Shown in pieces: positions 45,662-53,999 of a stretch of DNA of 64,000 nucleotides (the stretch's first letter is position 1; each line of letters starts with the position of its first letter). The notes under the pieces were generated by a model that was not told the DNA's origin, did not search any database, and was given only the letters and a program-made list of their open reading frames with translations. The translations under genes and the position numbers were made by a program. The DNA is from Thiodiazotropha sp040507005 (GTDB lineage: Bacteria > Pseudomonadota > Gammaproteobacteria > Chromatiales > Chromatiaceae), in NCBI GenBank assembly GCA_040507005.1, contig JBEVVS010000020.1, positions 6,670 to 70,669 on the forward strand. Direction: 5' to 3'.

Positions 45662-45671
45662 AGCAGCAACT

Positions 45672-47084
45672 TTAGTTGACGCCCCAAGCCTGGGTCTTTC
45701 GCTCCAATGTCTTGCGCGAGATACCAAGCACCCGGGCCGCCGCGGATTTGTTGCCCCCCTCAAGATCCAGCACCTTGAGGATATGTTGCTTCTCGATCGC
45801 CTCGAGCTGCATGCTCTTGCTTGGATCGAGAGTGGCTGTCTGACTCCCCGCCGCCTCGGATCCCAACAGGCAGAGACCGGGCGACTTGTTGAGCAACAGG
45901 CAGCGTTCGATCACATTCTTCAGTTCACGCACATTGCCCGGCCAGTCATAGTCGAGCAATCTGACCAGCTCGCTCTCCCCCAGCTGCGGCGGTGCGATAC
46001 CCAGCTCCGCCGACAGGATCTCGACGAAGTGTTGCACCAACAGGGGGATGTCATCTTTGCGTTCACGCAGTGCCGGTATGCGTAGCGAGAGGACGTTCAA
46101 ACGATAGTAGAGATCTTCACGGAACTTGCCCTTGCGCACTTCCAGTTCCAGGTCACGATTACTGGCGGCAATGATGCGAACATCCACCGGCACCTCACGG
46201 TTGGAACCCACCGGGCGGATGGTACGCTCCTCAAGAGCACGCAGCAGATGCGCCTGCATGCTGAGGGGCATCTCGCCGATCTCATCCAGAAACAGGGTGC
46301 CGCCGCTGGCGTAGGTGAAGAGGCCGTCCCGGGAGAGATGGGCACCGGTAAAGGCGCCTTTGACATGGCCGAACAGCTCACTCTCCAGCAACTCCGCGGT
46401 CATGGCACCGCAATTGACCGGCACGAAGCTGCCCGATCTGCCGCTCATCTCATGGATCGCCCGGGCCGCCAGCTCCTTGCCGGTTCCCGATTCACCCTCG
46501 ATAAGCACCGTGGAGGGCATGGGCGCTACCCGCTTGATGACCTCGCACAGGGATTGCATCTGCTGACACTTCCCCACCATCCCGGCACTGTCGTAGATCT
46601 GCTCCACCTGGCGCTTCAGGACGAAGTTCTCGCGCTGCATCTTTTGCCGCACCAAATAGCGTTCCACGGCGGCTATCATCTGCTCCATGCGAAAGGGCTT
46701 GAGGATAAAGTCCTCGGCACCGGCACGCAGGGCGGCTATGGCCGTCTCCATATCCGCATGGGCGGTCATGAAGATCACACCGGTGGCACCCCCCTGGGTA
46801 CGCAACTCCTTCACCCATTCCACACCGCCGGTCTCTCCCGGCAGCCGTATATCGGTAATGATGAGATCGAAATGGCAATGGCGTCTGAGCGCTTCGGCGG
46901 TTGTCACATCCTCCGCCGTTTCCACCAAGCCAAAGTACTTGCGCAATCCCTTCTGCAGGAAACTGCGTATGCCCGGCTCATCATCCACGATGAGCACGGA
47001 TGCCATACGCACGGAGGATCCCTCCTTGCCGGTGGTCTGTTTACTCTCGATCCTCTCCGCTAGTTCTTCTGCATTTATATTCAT
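45672..47084 (-). CDS. NtrC-family sigma-54-dependent response regulator
   Basis: 470 residues. Receiver domain with phospho-acceptor Asp in IITDIRLPGE (about 77) and Lys in ILKPF; AAA+ domain with Walker A GESGTGKE (about 180), the sigma-54-contacting GAFTGA intact (about 248), Walker B GGTLFLDEIGEM, and a Fis-type helix-turn-helix at the C-terminus (KSAAARVLGISRKTLERK). It activates sigma-54 promoters from distant sites. First gene of the regulator-kinase-HD operon, divergent from tupABC. Confidence 0.95.
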   Translation of the reverse strand: MNINAEELAERIESKQTTGKEGSSVRMASVLIVDDEPGIRSFLQKGLRKYFGLVETAEDVTTAEALRRHCHFDLIITDIRLPGETGGVEWVKELRTQGGATGVIFMTAHADMETAIAALRAGAEDFILKPFRMEQMIAAVERYLVRQKMQRENFVLKRQVEQIYDSAGMVGKCQQMQSLCEVIKRVAPMPSTVLIEGESGTGKELAARAIHEMSGRSGSFVPVNCGAMTAELLESELFGHVKGAFTGAHLSRDGLFTYASGGTLFLDEIGEMPLSMQAHLLRALEERTIRPVGSNREVPVDVRIIAASNRDLELEVRKGKFREDLYYRLNVLSLRIPALRERKDDIPLLVQHFVEILSAELGIAPPQLGESELVRLLDYDWPGNVRELKNVIERCLLLNKSPGLCLLGSEAAGSQTATLDPSKSMQLEAIEKQHILKVLDLEGGNKSAAARVLGISRKTLERKTQAWGVN

Positions 47085-47171
47085 TGTATTGTTCCAGTCT
47101 TGATGCTGCTCAATACCTGAATTATTTACTGCGTGATCAGGTTAATTATGGGTCAAAATGACTAAATCCCG

Positions 47172-47200
47172 TGTCGCCGTTTTGCGACCATTTGTCGCAC
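47172..47200. promoter_or_regulatory. Putative activator binding sites upstream of tupA
   Basis: TGTCGC-CGTTTT-GCGACC (47172-47189) is a palindrome, followed by TTTGTCGCAC. It stands about 150 bases before the sigma-54 promoter, the usual enhancer spacing. CCATTTGTC is shared with the fdh upstream region. Confidence 0.5.
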
Positions 47201-47247
47201 AAAAGACGGCATTTCTCCTCGATTGCGAATTCCCACTGGTTTTTTAA

Positions 47248-47259
47248 CGGTAATTACCG
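47248..47259. promoter_or_regulatory. Perfect palindrome CGGTAATTACCG
   Basis: A 12-base palindrome between the putative enhancer and the tup promoter. Possibly an operator; no known consensus matched. Confidence 0.3.
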
Positions 47260-47347
47260 CTCAATATTCCCGATAACATTCACATAGTAGACAAAAGAAA
47301 TCCACATACTACTTCATCTGGCCAATATGCTCGGCCATGACCTATTA

Positions 47348-47363
47348 TGGCACTTCTTTTGCA
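47348..47363 (+). promoter_or_regulatory. Sigma-54 promoter of tupABC-mobAB-moeA
   Basis: TGGCACTTCTTTTGCA is an essentially perfect match to TGGCAC-N5-TTGCA. Transcription should start near 47374, about 32 bases before tupA. Confidence 0.85.
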
Positions 47364-47405
47364 GACAATGGATAAGATAAAACAACAATCTGAGGCATTT
47401 ACCCT

Positions 47406-48266
47406 ATGTTTTACAGCCTTTTCATGCAACTCGTGCGCTTGCTTTGCGTCTCTCTTCTGCTAACCACCGGTTACAGTTATGCCGAGAGTGTTCAAAAACA
47501 GACCATTCGATTGGCAACAACAACCAGCACCGACAACTCGGGTCTGCTCGCCGATATCCTTCCCGCATTCACCGAAGCGACTGGTTATCCCATCCATGTG
47601 ATCGCCGTCGGCACGGGCAAGGCACTGCGTATGGGCAGAGATGGGGATGTGGATGTGGTACTGGTACATGCCCGCGCCGCAGAGGACAAGTTCGTCAATG
47701 GGGGCCATGGGGTGAAGCGCTTTGGCGTCATGTACAACGACTTCGTCCTGGTCGGTCCGGCTGATGATCCGGCCGGTATCGCCAAGGCAGAGGATGTGAT
47801 CGGCGCTCTGCAAAGCATTGCCAAACATCAGGCCAGTTTCATCTCCCGCGGTGATGACTCCGGCACCCATAAGAAAGAGCTTGGGCTTTGGAAAAAAAGC
47901 GCTATCCAACCTGCCGGCAAGTGGTATCTCGAAGTGGGCCAGGGTATGGGTAAGGTGTTGCAGATCGCCTCGGAAATGGATGCCTATACCCTCACCGACC
48001 GGGGCACATGGCTCGCCTATCAGGCAAAGTCGCCACTGAAAATCGGTTTTCAGGGCGACCCCCTGCTGTTCAACCCCTACGGCATTATCGCGGTCAATCC
48101 ACAACGCTACCCCGATATCAACCTTGCCGGGGCCAATGCCTTGATCAAATGGCTGATATCACCTGACGGCCAGACGCGGATCGGCAACTTTCGTATCGGC
48201 AACAACCAACTCTTCACTCCATCCGCCGATGCTGGAGCCTTGGCCACTTTCGATCGAACCCATTGA
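47406..48266 (+). CDS. tupA: Tungstate ABC transporter substrate-binding protein TupA
   Basis: 286 residues. Signal peptide LLCVSLLLTTGYSYA, then IRLATTTSTDNSGLLADILP containing the TTTS oxyanion motif that defines TupA. HARAAEDKFVNGG, YNDFVLVGP and SRGDDSGTHKKEL are further family landmarks. It binds tungstate in the periplasm and delivers it to TupB. TupA-type proteins prefer tungstate strongly over molybdate, so W is the likely cargo; specificity is from the family, not tested. Confidence 0.94.
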   Translation: MFYSLFMQLVRLLCVSLLLTTGYSYAESVQKQTIRLATTTSTDNSGLLADILPAFTEATGYPIHVIAVGTGKALRMGRDGDVDVVLVHARAAEDKFVNGGHGVKRFGVMYNDFVLVGPADDPAGIAKAEDVIGALQSIAKHQASFISRGDDSGTHKKELGLWKKSAIQPAGKWYLEVGQGMGKVLQIASEMDAYTLTDRGTWLAYQAKSPLKIGFQGDPLLFNPYGIIAVNPQRYPDINLAGANALIKWLISPDGQTRIGNFRIGNNQLFTPSADAGALATFDRTH

Positions 48267-48967
48267 TGGAATCACTCGGCGACACCACCTTAGCGGCGTT
48301 AAATCTCCTGCTCAGCGGTAACCCTGAGTTGTGGGAGATCATCGCGATTTCGTTTCGCGTCTCCGGGGTCGCTATCCTGGTCGCCACACCACCGGCACTG
48401 CTGGCAGCCTTCCTGTTGACCTATAAACGCTTTCCCGGTCGTCGCCTGTTGATATCGCTCAATTCCACTTTCCTCTCCGTCCCTGCGGTGGTGATCGGCC
48501 TGACCTTTTTCATCCTGCTCTCCCGGCAGGGACCCTTGGGTGAGTGGAAACTGCTGTTCACCCAAACCGCCATGGTACTGGGTCAGATAGCCCTCGCCTT
48601 CCCGATCCTGGTGGCAATGGGGCATTCTGCCCTGCAGGCCTCCGACGTGCGCGCCTGGGAAACGGCCCGCACCCTGGGCGCCAATCCGGCACGGGCCCTG
48701 CTGACCATCATGCGGGAGGCGCGCTTCGGCCTTATGGCCGCGTTGTTGGCCGCCTTCGGCCGTATCATTGCCGAAGTCGGCGCATCGATGATGCTCGGTG
48801 GCAACATCCTCCACTACACACGCAACATACCCACCGCCATCGCCCTGGAATCGAGCAAGGGTGAGTTTGCCCAAGGCATCGCCCTGGGCCTGGTACTCTT
48901 GACTCTCGCCTTCTCACTCAACACCCTGCTGCAACATATTCAGGGTAAGGGGCATCCAGCCACATGA
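48266..48967 (+). CDS. tupB: Tungstate ABC transporter permease TupB
   Basis: 233 residues from ATG 48266, which overlaps the tupA stop by one base (TGATG). Six helices. The permease EAA-like motif is seen in WETARTLGANPARALLTIMR (about 130-149). It forms the membrane channel. Confidence 0.92.
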   Translation: MESLGDTTLAALNLLLSGNPELWEIIAISFRVSGVAILVATPPALLAAFLLTYKRFPGRRLLISLNSTFLSVPAVVIGLTFFILLSRQGPLGEWKLLFTQTAMVLGQIALAFPILVAMGHSALQASDVRAWETARTLGANPARALLTIMREARFGLMAALLAAFGRIIAEVGASMMLGGNILHYTRNIPTAIALESSKGEFAQGIALGLVLLTLAFSLNTLLQHIQGKGHPAT

Positions 48968-49686
48968 GCGATTCGGTGATTCTCCATGTTTCCGATCTCA
49001 ACAAGCGCTTCGGCAGGAGAGAGGTGCTGAGCGGTATCGAACTGGCCCTGCAAGCGGGAGAGTGCATCCTGTTGAGCGGCGCTAACGGCGCCGGCAAGAC
49101 GACGCTGCTGCGCATCCTTGCCGGACTGGAAAAACCTGACAACAGCCAGATAACCGTTGCCGCGGACTCACCCAGATCCTGGCGTCGCTGTCGCAAAGAG
49201 CTGCATCAACGGGTTCTCTACCTGCATCAGCAGCCCTACATGTTCGACGGCTCGGTGAGATACAATCTTGGCTACGCCCTACCCACTGGCTTGAAGAGAC
49301 CGATACGCAATCGGATGATCGACGCAGCCTTGGACTGGGCAGGACTGCACTACCTGCACGACACCCCCGCCAAGTCCCTCTCCGGGGGCGAACGACAACG
49401 GGTCTCCCTGGCAAGGGCATGGCTGCGGGATCCCAAAATCCTGTTGTTGGACGAACCCACGGCCAATCTGGATCAGGAGGCGCGAGAGCGAACCCTGGAT
49501 CTGCTTAAATCCTTCAAAGAGCAGGGTATCTCCCTGTTACTCGCAAGCCACGACCCACTCCACTTCTCATCATTGATCGACCGCCATCTGCATCTCTATG
49601 AGGGTCGTTTGGTGATGATCGAGGACAGTAAACTGATGTCGATTGCTGCAACCCAGGCAGACGGCAGTCTGAGGAGTACCGCATGA
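48964..49686 (+). CDS. tupC: Tungstate ABC transporter ATPase TupC
   Basis: 240 residues. Walker A SGANGAGKTTLLRIL (about 38-52), signature LSGGERQRVSLARAWL and Walker B ILLLDEPTANLD are intact. Overlaps tupB and mobA by four bases each. Drives tungstate import. Confidence 0.94.
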   Translation: MSDSVILHVSDLNKRFGRREVLSGIELALQAGECILLSGANGAGKTTLLRILAGLEKPDNSQITVAADSPRSWRRCRKELHQRVLYLHQQPYMFDGSVRYNLGYALPTGLKRPIRNRMIDAALDWAGLHYLHDTPAKSLSGGERQRVSLARAWLRDPKILLLDEPTANLDQEARERTLDLLKSFKEQGISLLLASHDPLHFSSLIDRHLHLYEGRLVMIEDSKLMSIAATQADGSLRSTA

Positions 49687-50270
49687 GCGGGCAGATCACC
49701 GCCGTGATTCTCGCTGGCGGGCGCGGCCGACGCATGGGCGGTGAGGATAAAGGCCTGATCGACCTGAACGGCAAACCTTTGGTACAACATGTGGCGGCAG
49801 CCATCGCGCCACAGGTGGACGCCGTTCTGATCAATGCCAATCGCAACCAGGAGCGTTATCAACAGTTCGGCTACCCGGTATTTGCCGATTCATTGCTCAA
49901 TTACCAGGGCCCCTTGGCCGGCTTTATGGCCGCCATGCAGCTGATCGAGACCGAGGATATGCTCACCCTCCCCTGTGATGGTCCCCTGGTCCCCCCCGAC
50001 CTGGTGGAGCGTCTCCTCAAGGCGCGTCAAGCAACCGCTGCGGATATCGCGGTGGCCCATGACGGCAAGCGTCTGCAACCGGTCTATGCCTTGATCCCCA
50101 AGCGCCTGGCCGAGAGTCTGCAGCGTTATCTGGACGGGGGTGATCGCAAGATCGATCTCTGGTACGAACAGCACCGGGTGGCCCATGCGGACTTTTCCGA
50201 TATTCCCCGCACCTTCATCAATATCAACACCCTGCAGGAGCGGGATAGTCTCCAGGGGAGTGTGGCATGA
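49683..50270 (+). CDS. mobA: Molybdenum cofactor guanylyltransferase MobA
   Basis: 195 residues. Nucleotidyltransferase motif ILAGGRGRRMGGEDKGLI at the N-terminus, then QGPLAGFMAAM and LPCDGPLVPPDL. It attaches GMP to the pterin, giving the bis-MGD form that FdhA needs. ATGA overlaps on both sides. Confidence 0.95.
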   Translation: MSGQITAVILAGGRGRRMGGEDKGLIDLNGKPLVQHVAAAIAPQVDAVLINANRNQERYQQFGYPVFADSLLNYQGPLAGFMAAMQLIETEDMLTLPCDGPLVPPDLVERLLKARQATAADIAVAHDGKRLQPVYALIPKRLAESLQRYLDGGDRKIDLWYEQHRVAHADFSDIPRTFININTLQERDSLQGSVA

Positions 50271-50848
50271 TCGAGTATCCTATCCCCCTATTGGGTTTCA
50301 GCGCCTTCAGCGGCACCGGTAAGACCACCCTGTTGACCCATCTGTTACCGATCCTGAAACAGCAGGGCCTGCGTATCGCGGTGGTGAAACACGCCAGCCA
50401 CCTGTTTGAGATAGACCATCCCAGCAAAGACAGTTACGAACTGCGCATGGCGGGGGCCACCCAGATGTTGGTCAGCGCCCGTGGGCGCATGGCCTTGATC
50501 GCCGATTCCGATGCCAGTCTCCCAGAGCCGGGCCTGGCACAGATGCTCGACTATCTCGATCCAACTAACCTGGACCTGGTGCTGGTTGAGGGATTCAAGA
50601 ACGAGGCCATCTATAAAATAGAGCTCTACCGCCCTATCCTGGGCAAACCCCTTTTGTGTCATACTGACCCCTTTATCATCGCCCTCGCGACCGATGAAGC
50701 AGTCCCCGGCGCACCTCATCACCTGCCGATACTGAATCTCAACGATGCGCAGGAGATAGCCGGGTTCATACGTGAATATATGCATCGATATGGAGATAGC
50801 GGATTAAATGACCGACCAAGCCAACGGCTCCAGCGTCAGTTGTGCTGA
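50267..50848 (+). CDS. mobB: Molybdopterin-guanine dinucleotide adapter MobB
   Basis: 193 residues. Walker A GFSAFSGTGKTTLLTHLLP (about 10-28), VKHASHLFEIDHPSKDSYE and DLVLVEGFKNEAI mark MobB, a GTP-binding helper of MobA. Its C-terminal tail overlaps the start of moeA by 41 bases. Confidence 0.93.
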   Translation: MIEYPIPLLGFSAFSGTGKTTLLTHLLPILKQQGLRIAVVKHASHLFEIDHPSKDSYELRMAGATQMLVSARGRMALIADSDASLPEPGLAQMLDYLDPTNLDLVLVEGFKNEAIYKIELYRPILGKPLLCHTDPFIIALATDEAVPGAPHHLPILNLNDAQEIAGFIREYMHRYGDSGLNDRPSQRLQRQLC

Positions 50849-52079
50849 CCCGGAGGCGCCATCGACCCTCACCGTCACCGCGGCCCGGGAGGCGATCCTC
50901 ACAAACATCACCCCCATCGAGACCTGTTTAAGGCTGCCGTTGCGGGATGCCCTGAATGCGGTTCTGGCCCAGGAAATCGTCTCGCCCATCGATGTTCCCG
51001 GCCACACCAACTCGGCCATGGACGGGTATGCCATGGCAGGCGGCGATCTTCCGCAACGGGAGCAGCGTGATTTCCAGCTGATCGGTACCGCGGTGGCTGG
51101 CACCCCGTTTGATCAGACCTGCGGTGAGGGCGAATGCGTCCGCATCATGACCGGCGCCCCCATGCCGGTGGGTACCGATACCGTTGTGATGCAAGAACAG
51201 GCCAGGCTGGTGAATGAGTCCCAGGTGCGTATCACTGCCGGCCACCACCCGGGACAGAATGTGCGTCTCGCCGGTGAAGATATCGCCCAAGGCAGCGTGG
51301 TGCTGAAGCCCGGCAGACGTTTGACCCCCGCGGATCTGGGCATCCTCGCCTCCCTCGGTTTTGCCGAGGTCAGCATTCGCAGACGCCCCCGTGTGGCCTT
51401 CTTTTCCACCGGCGATGAACTGCGTTCCATCGGCGAGCCCCTCGCGGCAGGCGAGGTCTACGACAGCAACCGCTACTCCCTCTACGGCATGTTGCAGAAA
51501 GCGGATGTGGAACTGCTCGACCTGGGGGTGGTGGGCGACGACCCTGACGCCCTGCAACAGGCATTTCTCAGCGCCGCCGATGCAGCGGACATGGTGATCA
51601 CATCCGGGGGGGTGTCGGTGGGTGAAGCGGACTACACCAAGGCGATCCTGGAGCAGCTTGGGGATATGCAGTTCTGGAAGATCGCCATGAAACCGGGTAG
51701 ACCCCTGGCATTCGGCAAACTGGGCAATAGCAACTTCTTCGGCCTGCCCGGCAATCCCGTGGCGGTGATGGTCACCTTCTATCAGTTCGTGCTGCCGGCG
51801 CTCCACTATCTCGCCACTGGATCCCACTATACCCCCTTTACCCTGCAAGCCTCGTGCGGGCAGAACATCCGTAAGAAGGCAGGCAGATACGAATTCGTTC
51901 GTGGCCTCATACAGCGCCAGGAAGATGGCTCTTACCGAGTCGACCCTATAGGCCGTCAGGGCTCGGGCATCCTCACCTCCATGAGTCGGGGCAACTGCTT
52001 TATTTTATTGCCCGAGGATTGCGCTGGTGTGGAGAGGGGCGAATTTGTCACGGTTCAACCCTTCGAAACCCTGCTCTAA
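50808..52079 (+). CDS. moeA: Molybdopterin molybdenumtransferase MoeA
   Basis: 423 residues. DVPGHTNSAMDGYAM (about 58-72), RIMTGAPMPVGTDTVVMQE, VAFFSTGDEL, and TSGGVSVGEADYTK are MoeA motifs. It inserts Mo, or W here, into adenylylated molybdopterin. Last gene of the tup-mob-moe operon; the following gene is convergent. Confidence 0.95.
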   Translation: MTDQANGSSVSCADPEAPSTLTVTAAREAILTNITPIETCLRLPLRDALNAVLAQEIVSPIDVPGHTNSAMDGYAMAGGDLPQREQRDFQLIGTAVAGTPFDQTCGEGECVRIMTGAPMPVGTDTVVMQEQARLVNESQVRITAGHHPGQNVRLAGEDIAQGSVVLKPGRRLTPADLGILASLGFAEVSIRRRPRVAFFSTGDELRSIGEPLAAGEVYDSNRYSLYGMLQKADVELLDLGVVGDDPDALQQAFLSAADAADMVITSGGVSVGEADYTKAILEQLGDMQFWKIAMKPGRPLAFGKLGNSNFFGLPGNPVAVMVTFYQFVLPALHYLATGSHYTPFTLQASCGQNIRKKAGRYEFVRGLIQRQEDGSYRVDPIGRQGSGILTSMSRGNCFILLPEDCAGVERGEFVTVQPFETLL

Positions 52080-52087
52080 ACAGACAC

Positions 52088-52531
52088 TCAAACGTCCCTT
52101 TCGAACCTGTCCACCAATCGCTCCAATATCTCCCAATCCTCATCTGAGAGCTTCTCCTCAATGGCGGCGCGCTCAATCTTGAGGATGATTTTTCTTGTTT
52201 TGCCGGATAACCGCTGCTGCACAGGATCCAACTTCTTCATCTGGGATTGATGTGTTGTAGCGTCGCTGTCGGCAATCCGATTCATCTGGCCAGTTGACCT
52301 GTGTTGTGGATAGGCCTGGCTGTGGTGTTGGATATCCATATGGCCTTCTTCCAGATTCAGGTTTCTCTCGATACGCCTCGCCACCTCGTCACCCATGTTG
52401 CGACGCTCAGTGACCAATTGACTGACATGGGCCGGGGCTAAATCCGCCCTCTCAGCAAACGCCCGCTGAGAACCAAAACGATCTATCTGCGCCAGTAGAT
52501 TCGATTTGCGAATTGTCCTGATGTTGACCAT
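52088..52531 (-). CDS. XRE-type repressor, phage-like
   Basis: 147 residues from ATG 52531. Helix-turn-helix near residues 12-50: NLLAQIDRFGSQRAFAERAD, LAPAHVSQLVTERRNMGDEV. The C-terminal half is Gln/His-rich then helical (KIERAAIEEKLSDEDWEIL). Divergent from a Cro/YdaS-like gene with twin operators between, the lambdoid switch layout. No structural phage genes are nearby. Confidence 0.75.
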   Translation of the reverse strand: MVNIRTIRKSNLLAQIDRFGSQRAFAERADLAPAHVSQLVTERRNMGDEVARRIERNLNLEEGHMDIQHHSQAYPQHRSTGQMNRIADSDATTHQSQMKKLDPVQQRLSGKTRKIILKIERAAIEEKLSDEDWEILERLVDRFERDV

Positions 52532-52541
52532 ACCGGGATGA

Positions 52542-52579
52542 TAGCAATTTGCTATAGACTTTTCCATGAGCAACTTGCT
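52542..52579. promoter_or_regulatory. Twin operators between divergent regulators
   Basis: TAGCAATTTGCTA (52542-52554) and AGCAACTTGCT (52569-52579) share AGCAA-N-TTGCT with centres 26 bases apart, suited to two repressor dimers controlling both start regions. Confidence 0.7.
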
Positions 52580-52612
52580 AAATTTTTAGCCTGGCGCTAC
52601 CATAGCCAGATC

Positions 52613-52819
52613 ATGGATATGAAGACCTATATCGCCACGGAAGGGCGGGATTCAGCTAAACAACTAGCGTCTTTGGCGGGTACCAACTACGCCTACCTGA
52701 CCCAGATCGCCTCCGGCTTCCGCAAACCCAGTGGACGCCTGACCCTGCTCCTGGAACACCACTCCATGGGTAAACTAACCCGGCACGAACTCCGTCCCGA
52801 CCTCTATCCGGAGACCTGA
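52613..52819 (+). CDS. YdaS/Cro-like small DNA-binding protein
   Basis: 68 residues from ATG 52613. MKTYIATEGRDSAKQLASLA, then GTNYAYLTQIASGFRKPSGR, is a helix-turn-helix of the YdaS/Cro type. Divergent partner of the XRE repressor. A shift to ATG 52619 is possible. Confidence 0.65.
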   Translation: MDMKTYIATEGRDSAKQLASLAGTNYAYLTQIASGFRKPSGRLTLLLEHHSMGKLTRHELRPDLYPET

Positions 52820-52890
52820 CAGAACCCGCACACTGCAAAACCAGATGTGTGAGCTAAGCCCGAATGCACGGAAGCATTGGAATCGACCTC

Positions 52891-53151
52891 ATGTTTAAGG
52901 AAACTGCAAAACAAACCCGTTCACTCAGTGATGAACTGCGCCTCTATTGCGATGAACTCTCAGAGTTCAGTCAACGCTGTGAACGACTCTGCCAGGCCCT
53001 TGCCGAAATCGCCGCCCACCACGAATCGATCAGCAGCTACGCAGTCCGCGGCATGGGACACAACGCCAACTGGCTGAAATATAGGGTCAACGATTTCAAC
53101 CAGCGACTACAGGCCCTCTACCAACGCGTCCTTGATGAACAACGACCATGA
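52891..53151 (+). CDS. Small coiled-coil protein, unknown
   Basis: 86 residues from ATG 52891, entirely helical: KQTRSLSDELRLYCDELSEF and NDFNQRLQALYQRVLDE. No family recognised. Follows the Cro-like gene. Confidence 0.5.
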   Translation: MFKETAKQTRSLSDELRLYCDELSEFSQRCERLCQALAEIAAHHESISSYAVRGMGHNANWLKYRVNDFNQRLQALYQRVLDEQRP

Positions 53152-53261
53152 CGAACCATATTGATGCCGGATCAACCCACACGCCTCACTTGATTTTCGC
53201 ATTATTTAGGTATATTTTGTTTTTTATGTATAGCATTTTCACTTTAAGGGGTGTTTGATCC

Positions 53262-53999
53262 ATGAAAGTGAGCAAACAAGATAAAGCACTGACCCGTAAA
53301 CGGATCTTGCAGGCAGCCTCCGACGTGATCAGTGAAAAGGGCTTCAAATCCGCCTCCATGCGCGAAATCGCCCGCCGTGCAGAGGTGGGTGACGCAACCA
53401 TCTACAACTACTTCCCCACTAAAGAGAGTCTCCTCTATGGCTATTGCGAGGAGAAACAGCACGCGGTGGCCCAAGCCCTGAAGCAGATCGACGACTTTCA
53501 TGAATACACCCTCAGGGAACAGCTGCAGCAACTGACCGAGACCGAACTCGCCCTCTGGCTACCGGATAGGGAGTTCCTCTCCGAGGTATTCACCCTGACC
53601 TTCTCCGCCCCTGTCGCGGGTGCCGTCAACCTGGCCGAGACTCGACGCCGATTCAATCGCATGGTGGAGGATATGATCGATGCCGCCATCGAAGTGGGTG
53701 AGATCCCCGACCAACCCTACCGGGAACTGCTGGCCCCACTCTACTGGGACTACTTCACCGGCATCCTCGCCTTTTGGCTGCATGACGATTCCGAGGGTTA
53801 CGCCAACACCACCCAGCTGATCGACCGGAGCGTGGAGATGATTGCCATGCTGTTGCAGACCGCAATGATCGGCAAGGCTCTTGATCTCTTCTCTTTCATG
53901 TTTCGCAGTCAGATCAGTCGTCACCTGGAGAAGCTCGGCGACTACACTGCACCCTGGAAGCAGGCCAAACGACGCTTTATGGAGGGAGAGAGTGGGTGA
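53262..53999 (+). CDS. TetR-family regulator
   Basis: 245 residues. N-terminal helix-turn-helix ASMREIARRAEVGDATIYNY (about 30-49), followed by YFPTKESLLYGY. The ligand-binding part is larger than usual and has aromatic runs (YWDYFTGILAFWLHDD). AAGGGG ribosome site. Overlaps the kinase-like gene by eight bases, so the pair forms an operon and the regulator probably controls it. Confidence 0.88.
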   Translation: MKVSKQDKALTRKRILQAASDVISEKGFKSASMREIARRAEVGDATIYNYFPTKESLLYGYCEEKQHAVAQALKQIDDFHEYTLREQLQQLTETELALWLPDREFLSEVFTLTFSAPVAGAVNLAETRRRFNRMVEDMIDAAIEVGEIPDQPYRELLAPLYWDYFTGILAFWLHDDSEGYANTTQLIDRSVEMIAMLLQTAMIGKALDLFSFMFRSQISRHLEKLGDYTAPWKQAKRRFMEGESG

